Source: CBDVBZ01 sp965372355
GTDB taxonomy: Bacteria > Krumholzibacteriota > Krumholzibacteriia > WVZY01
Reading direction: 5' to 3'
Assembly: GCA_965372355.1 (NCBI GenBank)
Contig: CBDVBZ010000027.1
Coordinates: 1-31,157 of the forward strand
DNA length: 31,157 bases
Shown here: positions 8,081 to 15,307 of the stretch, one piece after another
Layout of the letters: each line of letters opens with the position of its first letter
Numbering within the stretch: position 1 is the stretch's first letter
Made by a program: the position numbers and the translations under genes
Notes under the pieces: model-generated
Seen by the model: the letters and a program-made list of their open reading frames with translations, nothing else
What the model was told of the DNA's origin: nothing
Database searches by the model: none

Positions 8081-8299
8081 TCAGCCTTTGACGCCAGCTC
8101 CCACGGGTCCGCCGGGCTGATGGATTGCCTCTCGGTTGTTCGCCCTCAAGAGAGCTTCCTCGTAACTGATCACCCGGGACATCACGAGCTGGTTGAGATG
8201 ATCCTCGAGCGTCTGCATGCCGTATTTCTTCCCCGTTTGCAGGGTCGTGAGCAGCTGCGCCATCTTGTTCTCACGGATTAGCGCCCGCACCGCGTCCGT
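8081..8299 (-). pseudogene. C-terminal remnant of a PilT/PilU-type twitching ATPase
   Basis: About 70 residues match the very end of PilT-family retraction ATPases: DAVRALIRENKMAQL, then LQTGKKYGMQTLEDHLNQLV and ISYEEALLRANN. A full PilT is about 350 residues; here the Walker A and B, Asp box and N-terminal domain are all absent. The frame is closed by a TGA near 8324-8326, and no convincing pilT sequence continues in other frames. A GTG at 8288-8290 could start a 69-residue peptide, but there is no reason to think it works. It is most simply a deletion relic of a type IV pilus gene. Confidence 0.72.
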
Positions 8300-8616
8300 G
8301 ACACACCCATCCTGCCTGCGATATCAACAACCGCGGGTCGAGAGCGATCGCTGTCGGGTAACTTTACGCCTGACTGGGGGTTGGCGAAGAACGCGCGCTT
8401 TGCCCGGATTCCGAGGGCGGCGTATTGTATTGAATTACAACAGATTTCATCGCCGCGAAACTCTGTGTATCGAACATTCTTACAACTCTTTCGCTGGCAA
8501 AGGGACAACCTGTAACCAGCTGTCACAACAACAATTACAACACTCCACATCCTGACACATTCCGTGCGACGGTCTGCATTTTACACGATTTGTGATTCAG
8601 CTAGGAATGGTCTGCT

Positions 8617-8904
8617 CCGCCGCTTCGCGACCGTGACGACGACATTTTGTTGATCGCAACACGGTTTCTCCACCGTTACAACGGGGAGTTCTCACGAAAC
8701 GTGGCGGGTTTCCGTGACAGTTCACTCAATCTGCTTGCACGTGATCGCTGCCCGGGTACTGTCAGAACGTTGGAGAACCGAGTAAAACGGGCCGTACTGA
8801 TGACGGGTGGCAAACAGATCCACCCCTCGGATCCCGATCTCCCAGAGCCATCCGACCTCCCCGAAGATCTGACGTCTCCTCGTGCTCCGAAGGGAAGAAG
8901 CTGA
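8617..8904 (+). pseudogene. Remnant of an NtrC-type sigma-54-dependent response regulator
   Basis: The reading frame gives PPLRDRDDDILLIATRF, then a segment like the end of the AAA+ domain of NtrC-family activators, then GTVRTLENRVKRAVLM and GGKQIHPSDPDLPEP. In intact proteins the last motif is PGNVRELENRIKRA. The similarity begins before any start codon: PPLRDRDDD lies upstream of the ATG at 8647, and a TAG at 8602-8604 closes the frame. The receiver domain, Walker A, GAFTGA loop and C-terminal Fis-type HTH are missing. It is therefore a fragment of about 96 codons, not a working regulator. The stretch 8324-8616 shows no coding signal. Confidence 0.75.
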
Positions 8905-8947
8905 CAGTCCCCTGGCGGAAATCGAATGGATGCGGTATTTTTCATGT

Positions 8948-8953
8948 TATAAT
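8948..8953 (+). promoter_or_regulatory. -10 element upstream of the lipoprotein gene at 9043
   Basis: A perfect TATAAT lies 89 bp before the ATG at 9043. The -35 region around 8925-8931 matches poorly, so strength is uncertain. The position in AT-richer sequence just after the regulator remnant fits a promoter for the two following genes. Confidence 0.45.
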
Positions 8954-9042
8954 TGCAGTTGCCCCCGTAGTCACCGACACACGAACCAACGATTGCTGAT
9001 GTTTCCGTCCACGAAGAGGCGAAAGCCAGCTGGAGAAACCGC

Positions 9043-10239
9043 ATGAAAAGAAGTCACTTATGGATCAGTCTCGTATCTGTCTCCACGTTTGTCCTGGCTC
9101 TGTCCGCCGGTTGTGGTGGCGACAACGGTAGCAGCCCTGCACCCACACCGAAGCCTCACGATCTGGTCCCTGCGGGATTCGCCGCGGTGACGGCCGCCGC
9201 CGACGGTTTTTTGAGCAGCAATGAAATGCTGCTGGCGAGCCTGGATGTCCTGGGTCCGAAGATGGGCGCATCGCTCAGGAGAGATACCGCGGACCCGATG
9301 CGGCCGACCGAGAAGGCGATCCAGCAGTCGTGCATCCCGACCAACGCTCAGGACAAGGTGTTCAAATACGATACAACCACGGCAACGTACGTGGAGTCGG
9401 CGGATGCCGGCGCGCCGCCCGGCGGGGCGCGATTCACTTTGTATGAGCTCGACCCCACGGGAGCTCCTATGCTGCCGCTCGACCAGCATGTGGTTGGTTT
9501 TTTCGACATGCACTGCGAGGGACAGCTCCCGAATCTCGACAGCCTGACGATCTGGCTGGTGAACACGATGGACCGGGCAAGCGGCGTGACGGTTCTGAAC
9601 ATCGCACTCGAGGGCCAGGTCAATACGACCGCGTCACCCACCGTTTTCAATTTTCAGCGAAGCCGTGGATTCATGCATGACGACAGCAAGGGCAACACAA
9701 CCCCTATCGCCGTCCTCGCCGAGGGCACGTTGGGCTCGGAGCTCAAAGAACGATTCGAGATCACGGGTGGGCTGGAGACCTTTGACTCGCGTCTCAGCGG
9801 GTTTGTGGCTGGTGCCGGACGATGGGATTCATCTCTGGGGTCATCGGGGCTGCCGGAGCCGCCGATAGATAGCTATGACATCGCTTGCACGATGGAAGAT
9901 CCGTCGGGTACCGAGCTGTTCGACGTCAGCTTCGACATCGCGGCGGATGGCGCCGGCAGAATCGTGAACATAAACAGTGGGGAGCACGCGCCTCTCGAGT
10001 TCATCGACAAGGTTGGAAGCGGGAGCGGGATCCTCGCGTGCCTCTCAGACTTGTACGTGGACCCGGTCGTCGACGGCGCGGCCACGAACGGCAACTGTGC
10101 AACCGGCACAATCGACACACCCATCCCGCAGTCGGTCGGGGAGCTGGATACATACTTCAACGGATACAAGGCGCTGCTGGATCTGCTAAACACGATGACG
10201 CCGATCTACGGCATTGCCATGGAAGTCCTGACACCGTAA
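9043..10239 (+). CDS. Lipoprotein of unknown function
   Basis: The 398-residue protein starts at an ATG with GGAGAAA about 6 bp upstream. Residues 1-24 form a lipoprotein signal (MKRSHLW, a hydrophobic core, then SAGC), followed by a flexible GGDNGSSPAPTPKP linker, so it is probably anchored in the cell envelope. The rest is a single soluble region with several short beta-like stretches and five scattered cysteines. I recognise no domain, catalytic motif or repeat. It precedes a sulfatase-fold lipoprotein gene by 78 bp on the same strand, so the two may be co-transcribed. Confidence 0.8.
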   Translation: MKRSHLWISLVSVSTFVLALSAGCGGDNGSSPAPTPKPHDLVPAGFAAVTAAADGFLSSNEMLLASLDVLGPKMGASLRRDTADPMRPTEKAIQQSCIPTNAQDKVFKYDTTTATYVESADAGAPPGGARFTLYELDPTGAPMLPLDQHVVGFFDMHCEGQLPNLDSLTIWLVNTMDRASGVTVLNIALEGQVNTTASPTVFNFQRSRGFMHDDSKGNTTPIAVLAEGTLGSELKERFEITGGLETFDSRLSGFVAGAGRWDSSLGSSGLPEPPIDSYDIACTMEDPSGTELFDVSFDIAADGAGRIVNINSGEHAPLEFIDKVGSGSGILACLSDLYVDPVVDGAATNGNCATGTIDTPIPQSVGELDTYFNGYKALLDLLNTMTPIYGIAMEVLTP

Positions 10240-10317
10240 CCGGGTTCGCGGTCGACCGGGTGTTGCCGAGATATTATGAACACATTCGTTCGTGCTGGGT
10301 CCATCGTTAAAGGGCAA

Positions 10318-11727
10318 ATGGGATGGGTTGTCAGGCTCGCCCTGCTTTCGATGTTGCTTTCCCTGGCGGGCTGCGCATCGAAATCACCGCGGCTGCTGAA
10401 CGTTAGGCACGTGGTCGTCATTTCGCTCGACACAACCCGCGCCGATCACTTTGGTTTTCTGGGAAACCAAACGGTCAGTACACCGCGGATGGACGCACTG
10501 GCGGCGGTGTCGATCGTATTCTCCAACTACATGACCGTCGTACCCACCACGCTCGCATCCCATACGACACTTTTTACAGGCAAATACCCCCACCATCACG
10601 GCACGCCGCGGAACGGTTTCATGGTCAACGCGGCCAACGAAATGCTCGCAGAGATACTCGAGCAAGCGGGATTCTACACAGCCGGGTTCATCGGGTCGTT
10701 TGCGTTGGAGAGCCGCTTTGACTTCGCGCAGGGTTTTGACCACTACGACGAGAACTTCAGCGTGTTGGTCGGTGACGAGGGCGCGGACCAGAACCAGCGC
10801 TCTGCCGCGGAAGTCACAGACGCGGTGATCGAGCATCTGGATCAAACGGGTGTTCCCGAACGGCTCTTTCTGTTTGCCCACTTCTTCGATCCGCATCGCC
10901 CATATGCCCCCCCCGCCCCTTACGATGAAATGTACGACCCGAAAGGTCTTGCCGGTCTGCCGACGATCGATGAAATCATGCAGAATCCCGAGTTCACGGT
11001 CGAACAAAAGCAGAGCCTTCTGCGCCGTCACGAGCTCGCCTACGCCGGCGAGATCTCCTATATGGACGAACACGTGGGCCGGTTATTCGACTACCTCGAG
11101 CGGCATCAGATCCTCGACGACGCGCTCGTTGTCATCACGAGCGATCACGGGGAAAACTTCACCGAGCACCCCATGTTCTTCAATCACGGGTTTTCCGTGT
11201 TTCAGACGACAATGCGCGGCGTTTGTGTATTCCGCCTGCCAAACGAGGTGAATGGCGGCTCACGCGTGGACGATCTCATCGCCAGTATCGATGTATTTCC
11301 CACCATACTGGACGCGTTGGGTCTAGAGTCTCCCTCGGGAATCGATGGAGAGAGAGTGGACCTGCTTGCGGCCGGTGACGGTCTGGCACCCCGAACGCGT
11401 TTCGGTCAGGCCACAAAGCCCAAAAATCAGGAGACGGATCCCAGGTGGGCAAACATACGCAAGGCGCGATGCATACGAGAGGGTAAGTACAAGCTCATTG
11501 AGATACCCTTCATGGGCAGGGAGGGTTTGTACGATCTCGCAGTGGATCCCGGTGAGACGACGAACCTCCTCCACAACACCACACCCGAAGCGGCCGCTCT
11601 TGCCGCGCGTCTCCGCGCGGTGCTCAACGAGTGGGCCGAATCCGCCAGGCCTCTGGTCTCCGACTTCGAACAGCAGCAGCTCCAGGAGACGCTCGAGCGG
11701 CTGCGGAGTCTCGGTTATATCGACTGA
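10318..11727 (+). CDS. Sulfatase-fold (alkaline phosphatase superfamily) lipoprotein
   Basis: The start is set at the ATG at 10318, which has AAAGGG 3-4 bp upstream and opens a compact signal peptide (MGWVVRLALLSMLLSLAGC, lipidated Cys19). An ATG at 10276 is in frame but has a poor ribosome-binding site. The 469-residue protein has sulfatase-family metal-binding motifs: ISLDTTRADHFG near residue 36, SDHGENFTEHP near 278-288, and the usual C-terminal LRSLGYID. At the nucleophile site, however, TLASHTTLFTG stands where sulfatases have C/S-x-P-x-R. A Thr (about residue 78) therefore replaces the formylglycine-forming Cys or Ser, and His replaces Arg. It may be a phosphodiesterase or phosphotransferase rather than a sulfatase. 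The substrate is unknown; it converges on the glycosyltransferase gene. Confidence 0.85.
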   Translation: MGWVVRLALLSMLLSLAGCASKSPRLLNVRHVVVISLDTTRADHFGFLGNQTVSTPRMDALAAVSIVFSNYMTVVPTTLASHTTLFTGKYPHHHGTPRNGFMVNAANEMLAEILEQAGFYTAGFIGSFALESRFDFAQGFDHYDENFSVLVGDEGADQNQRSAAEVTDAVIEHLDQTGVPERLFLFAHFFDPHRPYAPPAPYDEMYDPKGLAGLPTIDEIMQNPEFTVEQKQSLLRRHELAYAGEISYMDEHVGRLFDYLERHQILDDALVVITSDHGENFTEHPMFFNHGFSVFQTTMRGVCVFRLPNEVNGGSRVDDLIASIDVFPTILDALGLESPSGIDGERVDLLAAGDGLAPRTRFGQATKPKNQETDPRWANIRKARCIREGKYKLIEIPFMGREGLYDLAVDPGETTNLLHNTTPEAAALAARLRAVLNEWAESARPLVSDFEQQQLQETLERLRSLGYID

Positions 11728-11750
11728 TCGCTCGCTTCGGTGACCGTGCC

Positions 11751-12875
11751 CTACTCGACGGGTCGGGCCGCGACATCTTCGTAGACATCTTCGAATCGCT
11801 TCACGACAACGGGTAGCGAGTAGCGCTCAATTATGCGTTGCCTTGCACGATCACCCATCCGCTGACGTTCATCGGCCGGCTTCGAGAGAAGCGCCGTCCA
11901 GGCCTCGGCGAGCGCTTGTGGGTCCCTCGGCGGTACGACAAGACCCGTGTCACCCACGACATCACCGCAGTCGCCAACATCGGTGACGACACAGGGCACT
12001 CCGCAAGCCATGGCCTCGCCGATGACGTTGGGGAAGGACTCCGTGTACGAGGCCGACGTGGCAATATCCAACGAGGCCTGCACGGCCGCAATATCGTCTC
12101 GCTCACCAAGGAGATGGAACCGTTCCATCACGCCCGCGTCACGAATCTCCGCCATCAGGGCGCTATTCTTTTCATCAGCCCCCGTGCCTGCGAGCAGAAA
12201 GTGCACGTTGCCTTGCGGCACCCGCGCGGCCGCTCGAACGAAGTTGCCGTGGTCCTTCATCGGATGATAGCGCGCCACGAGTCCCACGAGCATCGTGTCC
12301 GGGGGAATACCGAGATCGCGTCGCAGCTTTTCCTTCTCGTTCTCGTCGGGTTTGAACGCCTCTGTGTCAAAACCATTCGGAATAACCACGGAGCGGTTCT
12401 TCGCGTACCCCTGCGCCTGGTGCTGCCGCGCGCCGGCTTCCGAGTTATAGATCGTCGCTGCCGCGCGCCGTGACACGCGGGCCCCCAGCTGAATCATCCA
12501 CCGGGTCGTCAGCTTTTCGTGGCGGATGTCCGTCAACGCGTGCCGGACGGTCATGATCAGGGGTTTGTCGCCCGGGTTACCCAGCGAGGCGGCGATGATG
12601 CCGTGATACATCCACCCCTGGATGATATCCGGTTGCGTAAGACGAATGATCCGACGCAGCTTTGCCAGTGCAAACGGCGACGGTCTGGAGCGACTCAGGT
12701 GAACGCTGTCCACGCTCACGCCGAGCTCCGATACTCTGGACGCCAGCTGGCCGGGCGGAGTCAGCGAGACCACCGCGCTGTCAAAGCGATCCCGATCGAT
12801 GCTCGACAAAAGCTTGTAGAGCATCACTTCGGCCCCACCCAGCGAAAGACTCGTGGTGATGTGCAGTATCTTCAT
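11751..12875 (-). CDS. Glycosyltransferase family 4 protein
   Basis: The 374-residue cytoplasmic protein has the GT-B fold signs of GT4 enzymes: an N-terminal MKILHITTSLSLGGAE segment with the glycine-rich acceptor-domain loop, VIPNGFDTEAFKP near the domain junction, VGLVARYHPMKDH opening the nucleotide-sugar domain, and the donor-binding ExxxxxxxE motif in ESFPNVIGEAMACGVP. Such retaining enzymes move a sugar from a nucleotide sugar to a lipid-linked or polysaccharide acceptor; donor and acceptor cannot be told. An in-frame TTG lies three codons upstream (12884), but the ATG at 12875 is the more natural start. No transmembrane segment is present. It is convergent with the sulfatase-fold gene, 23 bp away, and is divergent from the XRE operon. 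Confidence 0.88.
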   Translation of the reverse strand: MKILHITTSLSLGGAEVMLYKLLSSIDRDRFDSAVVSLTPPGQLASRVSELGVSVDSVHLSRSRPSPFALAKLRRIIRLTQPDIIQGWMYHGIIAASLGNPGDKPLIMTVRHALTDIRHEKLTTRWMIQLGARVSRRAAATIYNSEAGARQHQAQGYAKNRSVVIPNGFDTEAFKPDENEKEKLRRDLGIPPDTMLVGLVARYHPMKDHGNFVRAAARVPQGNVHFLLAGTGADEKNSALMAEIRDAGVMERFHLLGERDDIAAVQASLDIATSASYTESFPNVIGEAMACGVPCVVTDVGDCGDVVGDTGLVVPPRDPQALAEAWTALLSKPADERQRMGDRARQRIIERYSLPVVVKRFEDVYEDVAARPVE

Positions 12876-12948
12876 ATCAGACAAGGGATGAGGGTTATCC
12901 CAGACTTGATACTACCATCTGAGCGCCCTCAGGGTGCGACCAATTGAA

Positions 12949-12981
12949 GTAAGAACTATATGACATTATGTAAGAAGTATA
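12949..12981. repeat. Direct repeat, possible operator
   Basis: GTAAGAACTATA (12949-12960) recurs as GTAAGAAGTATA (12970-12981) with one mismatch, start to start 21 bp, i.e. two helical turns. The second copy fills the spacer of the candidate promoter, and short palindromes AGTATACT (12976-12983) and TACAATTTGTA (12983-12993) overlap it. A binding site for the XRE protein encoded downstream is plausible. Confidence 0.5.
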
Positions 12982-12988
12982 CTACAAT
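12960..12988 (+). promoter_or_regulatory. Promoter of the small membrane peptide and XRE regulator genes
   Basis: ATGACA (12960-12965, 5 of 6 to TTGACA) and TACAAT (12983-12988, 5 of 6 to TATAAT) are separated by 17 bp. The start point near 12995 gives a leader of about 36 nt to the ATG at 13031. The region is clearly AT-rich compared with its surroundings. Confidence 0.6.
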
Positions 12989-13030
12989 TTGTATAAAATC
13001 AATTGCACCTCTCCCACAGGAGACGCACGC

Positions 13031-13123
13031 ATGTACGTCACACAGATTTTCATCGTCATCGTGGTCCCGGGCGGGATCCTCACCGGGTCGGTCGGCCTCC
13101 TCGCCGGCTACCGGAGGCTATAG
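13031..13123 (+). CDS. Small 30-residue membrane peptide
   Basis: This ORF encodes 30 residues, MYVTQIFIVIVVPGGILTGS followed by VGLLAGYRRL: essentially one transmembrane helix with a basic C-terminal end. An excellent ribosome-binding site (AGGAGA, about 8 bp upstream) and a good promoter support real translation. Its stop codon is only 3 bp before the ATG of the XRE regulator, and the regulator's GGAGG ribosome-binding site lies inside it. I do not recognise the peptide. It may be a small membrane protein controlled by or acting with the regulator, or a leader peptide coupling translation to it. Confidence 0.6.
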   Translation: MYVTQIFIVIVVPGGILTGSVGLLAGYRRL

Positions 13124-13126
13124 CCG

Positions 13127-13345
13127 ATGCCAAAAGCCCTTATCAAGAACCAGATTCGCCGTCTGCGCTTCGACCACGATGAGATGACACAACAGGAGCT
13201 CGCCAACCGCGCAGGCTGCACCCGCCAGACGATCGTGGTCCTGGAGCAGGGCCGGTATGTCCCCTCTCTGGCCCTGGCCTTTCGGATTGCCAGCGTGTTT
13301 GGAGTCCCTCTGGAGGATGTGTTTCAGTTCGAGGAAGAGAACTGA
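13127..13345 (+). CDS. Small XRE-family HTH transcriptional regulator
   Basis: The 72-residue protein is almost only a helix-turn-helix of the Cro/CI (XRE) type: TQQELANRAGCTRQTIVVLE is the HTH core, followed by PSLALAFRIASVFGVPLEDVF. It has no ligand-binding or dimerisation domain beyond the short acidic tail FEEEN. This YozG/YgzD-like form of small regulator often sits beside small membrane-protein genes. GGAGG about 10 bp upstream supports the ATG. It is likely to bind its own promoter region, where a direct repeat is seen at 12949-12981. Confidence 0.88.
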   Translation: MPKALIKNQIRRLRFDHDEMTQQELANRAGCTRQTIVVLEQGRYVPSLALAFRIASVFGVPLEDVFQFEEEN

Positions 13346-13429
13346 CAGTCCCCATGGACGCGACACAGGCACCTCCTACGGACCGAGCGGGCTCCGCAAC
13401 GCTGAGATCCAGGCGATGCCCTACCGATC

Positions 13430-13771
13430 TCAGCGGTTTCTGAGGAGGACCTTGAGAACCAGTATGACAACCACAGCTCCCATGACAACGGCCGTCATCG
13501 GTATCGGGCTGGCCCCACCCGACTGACGCTCGAAATAGAGAAAGGCGAGGATGCCGAAAATAAGAAAAAGCACCGCGCCAATGACCAGGGCCACCGTCTG
13601 ACCACCGGCGCCAGTTCCAGTCTGGGCCAAACGCATCGCCTGCCTGATGTCTGTGCCTGTGATGTTCGGGTTCTCCTGGCGAAACCCGTCGATGGTCTCT
13701 TTTAGTCGTCTACCCAGCTCGTAGGCCCGGGGGGACGGAGGGGGAGGTTGAACAAAAGGAACAAACGCCAT
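13430..13771 (-). CDS. Small two-helix membrane protein, unknown function
   Basis: The start is the ATG at 13771, with AGGAGA 4-5 bp upstream, giving 113 residues; an ATG nine codons earlier lacks such a site. An N-terminal proline-rich stretch (FVQPPPPSPRAYELG) and a soluble helical part (about residues 20-55, GRRLKETIDGF and DIRQAMRLAQ) precede two transmembrane segments: about 63-82 (ALVIGAVLFLIFGILAFLYF) and about 92-110. The protein ends in RNR. I do not recognise the family. It stands alone, convergent with the XRE operon. Confidence 0.72.
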   Translation of the reverse strand: MAFVPFVQPPPPSPRAYELGRRLKETIDGFRQENPNITGTDIRQAMRLAQTGTGAGGQTVALVIGAVLFLIFGILAFLYFERQSGGASPIPMTAVVMGAVVVILVLKVLLRNR

Positions 13772-13859
13772 GGTTTCTCCTAGCTTGACTATGAGCACGT
13801 GCTGGTTTCTGTCCGGCGACCCGCCGGGCTCTCTACGACAATACGCCCCATTATGACAG

Positions 13860-14027
13860 ATGTTTCAGCAATGGCGATCGTTTGCGCCGTCTCGTGGCCA
13901 CGAGATGGGTGACCGGGAGAAGGCATTGGAGCATCTGCAGAAGGCTCTGGATCGGTGGAGGGATGCCGATCCTGTCTACAAGCCTGCCAGTGAGGCGCGG
14001 GCCACGCTCGCCGATTGGACCTCGTAG
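13860..14027 (+). pseudogene. C-terminal remnant of a TPR-type protein
   Basis: The frame from 13860 encodes 55 residues. From 13905 on it reads MGDREKALEHLQKALDRW, RDADPVYKP and EARATLADW before TAG. This is the usual last TPR helix pair at the C-terminus of many TPR or kinase-TPR proteins (GDxxKAxEHYEKxLxxWKDADP...EARxRLA). The upstream codons do not resemble TPR, and no full gene is present. It is best seen as a gene scar, though a 55-residue peptide cannot be excluded. Confidence 0.6.
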
Positions 14028-14045
14028 CGCCCGCCCCCCGGGGCG

Positions 14046-14771
14046 TCAATCACATCCAGCGCAATCGTCCGGCGCGGGCAACTTCGCCGCCTTCTTGCGG
14101 ATCGCGGTCCGCTTGGCATCGAGCCATTTCAACCACTCGTCGATTCCCTCGCCCGTCGTGCAGGACATTTCCAGGATCTCGATCCCGGGGTGCACGCGCT
14201 GTGCGTGCTGTCGAAACTTGTCCTTATCGAAATTGACGTGGGGCAACAGGTCGATCTTGTTGAGCAAAAGCAGCTCGCTCTTGATCAGGGCTGCGGGGTA
14301 TTTCAACGGTTTGTCATCCCCCTCCGCGACGCTGATCAGGACCACCTTCGCGTTCTCACCCAGATCGAACCCGGCCGGGCAAACGAGGTTGCCAACGTTC
14401 TCGATCAGAAGCAGATCGAAAACAGGCTTGCACGCACCACTCCCCGCCATACAGTCCGGGCAGACGCGCTTGGCGACCATCGATGCGTCGAGGTGGCAGG
14501 CACCGTCGGTCGTGATCTGCTCGACTGGGTGACCGTAGGCGAGCAGCCGCGCGGCATCGTTGTCCGTCGCGATGTCACCGGTCACCACCGTCGCCGCCCA
14601 GTCCTCCGGCAGGCGCTCCAGCGTTCTCTCCAGCAGACTCGTCTTGCCAGACCCCGGTGAGCTGATGATGTTGATCGCAAGCACGTCGTGTGCAACGAAG
14701 CATTGCCTCATGCACTCGGCTACGTGGTCGTTTGCGTTCATGAGCTTGTGCTTTGCATCCACGCGCTTCAT
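14046..14771 (-). CDS. hypB: Hydrogenase nickel incorporation GTPase HypB
   Basis: HypB is a GTPase that, with HypA, delivers nickel to the hydrogenase large subunit. The 241-residue protein has the P-loop SSPGSGKTS (about residues 37-45), a metal-site region with DGACHLDASM and CPDC, the switch segment ENVGNLVCP, and NKIDLL for guanine recognition. It lacks the His-rich N-terminal nickel store found in some HypBs and the N-terminal CxxCGC motif of the E. coli protein. A few extra cysteines lie at the C-terminus (CAGC). Its ATG overlaps the hypA stop (ATGA), so the two are translationally coupled. It is the last gene of the hydrogenase run. Confidence 0.95.
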   Translation of the reverse strand: MKRVDAKHKLMNANDHVAECMRQCFVAHDVLAINIISSPGSGKTSLLERTLERLPEDWAATVVTGDIATDNDAARLLAYGHPVEQITTDGACHLDASMVAKRVCPDCMAGSGACKPVFDLLLIENVGNLVCPAGFDLGENAKVVLISVAEGDDKPLKYPAALIKSELLLLNKIDLLPHVNFDKDKFRQHAQRVHPGIEILEMSCTTGEGIDEWLKWLDAKRTAIRKKAAKLPAPDDCAGCD

Positions 14772-15112
14772 GGCTCGTCCACCTCCAAATAGCTTATTTC
14801 CAACTCGTCTCCGGCAACAAATTGTGTTTGCGTTTCACCGCACGCGCAGCGGCTGTCGAGATTCCATACCCGAAATTCGCGCTCGCATCGGGGACACCAA
14901 TGGCGATGGTGCGTCCGCTCGATCTTCAGCCTGGCGCCATCGAGGTCGGTATCGTGAACGAGCGCCTCGAAGCAGAACGCCAGGGCGTCTGCACTGACAC
15001 CGGACATTTCCCCCACCTTCACACCCACCGTGACGACCCGTGCACCCGGCCGCTGTCTTGCCTGGTCTCGCACCTTGTTGAGAATCGAATCTGCTAATCC
15101 AAGCTCATGCAT
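14768..15112 (-). CDS. hypA: Hydrogenase nickel metallochaperone HypA
   Basis: This 114-residue protein starts with MHELGLADSIL, whose His2 and Glu3 belong to the nickel site of HypA. The zinc-finger part has CPRC followed by RCACGE, so the second cysteine pair is spaced CxC instead of the more common CxxC. The C-terminal GDELEISYLEV is typical. It partners with HypB, whose start overlaps its stop. No good ribosome-binding site is visible before the ATG. The 195-bp gap to hypE is unusual in this otherwise packed run. Confidence 0.93.
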   Translation of the reverse strand: MHELGLADSILNKVRDQARQRPGARVVTVGVKVGEMSGVSADALAFCFEALVHDTDLDGARLKIERTHHRHWCPRCEREFRVWNLDSRCACGETQTQFVAGDELEISYLEVDEP

Positions 15113-15307
15113 GTCGACTGGACCAAACTGCGCGTTGCGAAAAAGAAGACCCCGTTAACAATAAACCAGCTTGCGTCATGTGTGGCGGATTTTTCCAATG
15201 ACTAATATCAATTAACCAACGAAGCGAACGCGTATGAAGAGCTTTAACACACTACTCTTTAATATGTTATGGGAACACACGTGCAAGGAATGTCGCCGGG
15301 CAACAAC
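15113..15307 (-). promoter_or_regulatory. AT-rich spacer before hypAB with a weak promoter candidate
   Basis: This is the only large gap among the hydrogenase genes and it is clearly AT-rich. On the minus strand TTGCAC (15281-15286) and TATTAA (15259-15264) are 16 bp apart and could drive hypA-hypB separately. The elements match consensus only moderately. No hairpin terminator for hypE was recognised. Confidence 0.3.

Noticed and set aside
8435..8682. Four copies of TTACAAC in the gene-poor region
   Set aside because: Spacing is irregular (45, 55 and 141 bp), the heptamer is short and the last copy is inside the regulator relic.
14028..14045. CGCCCC/GGGGCG palindrome just after hypB as a terminator
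   Set aside because: The loop would be only 2 nt and no T run follows on the minus strand.
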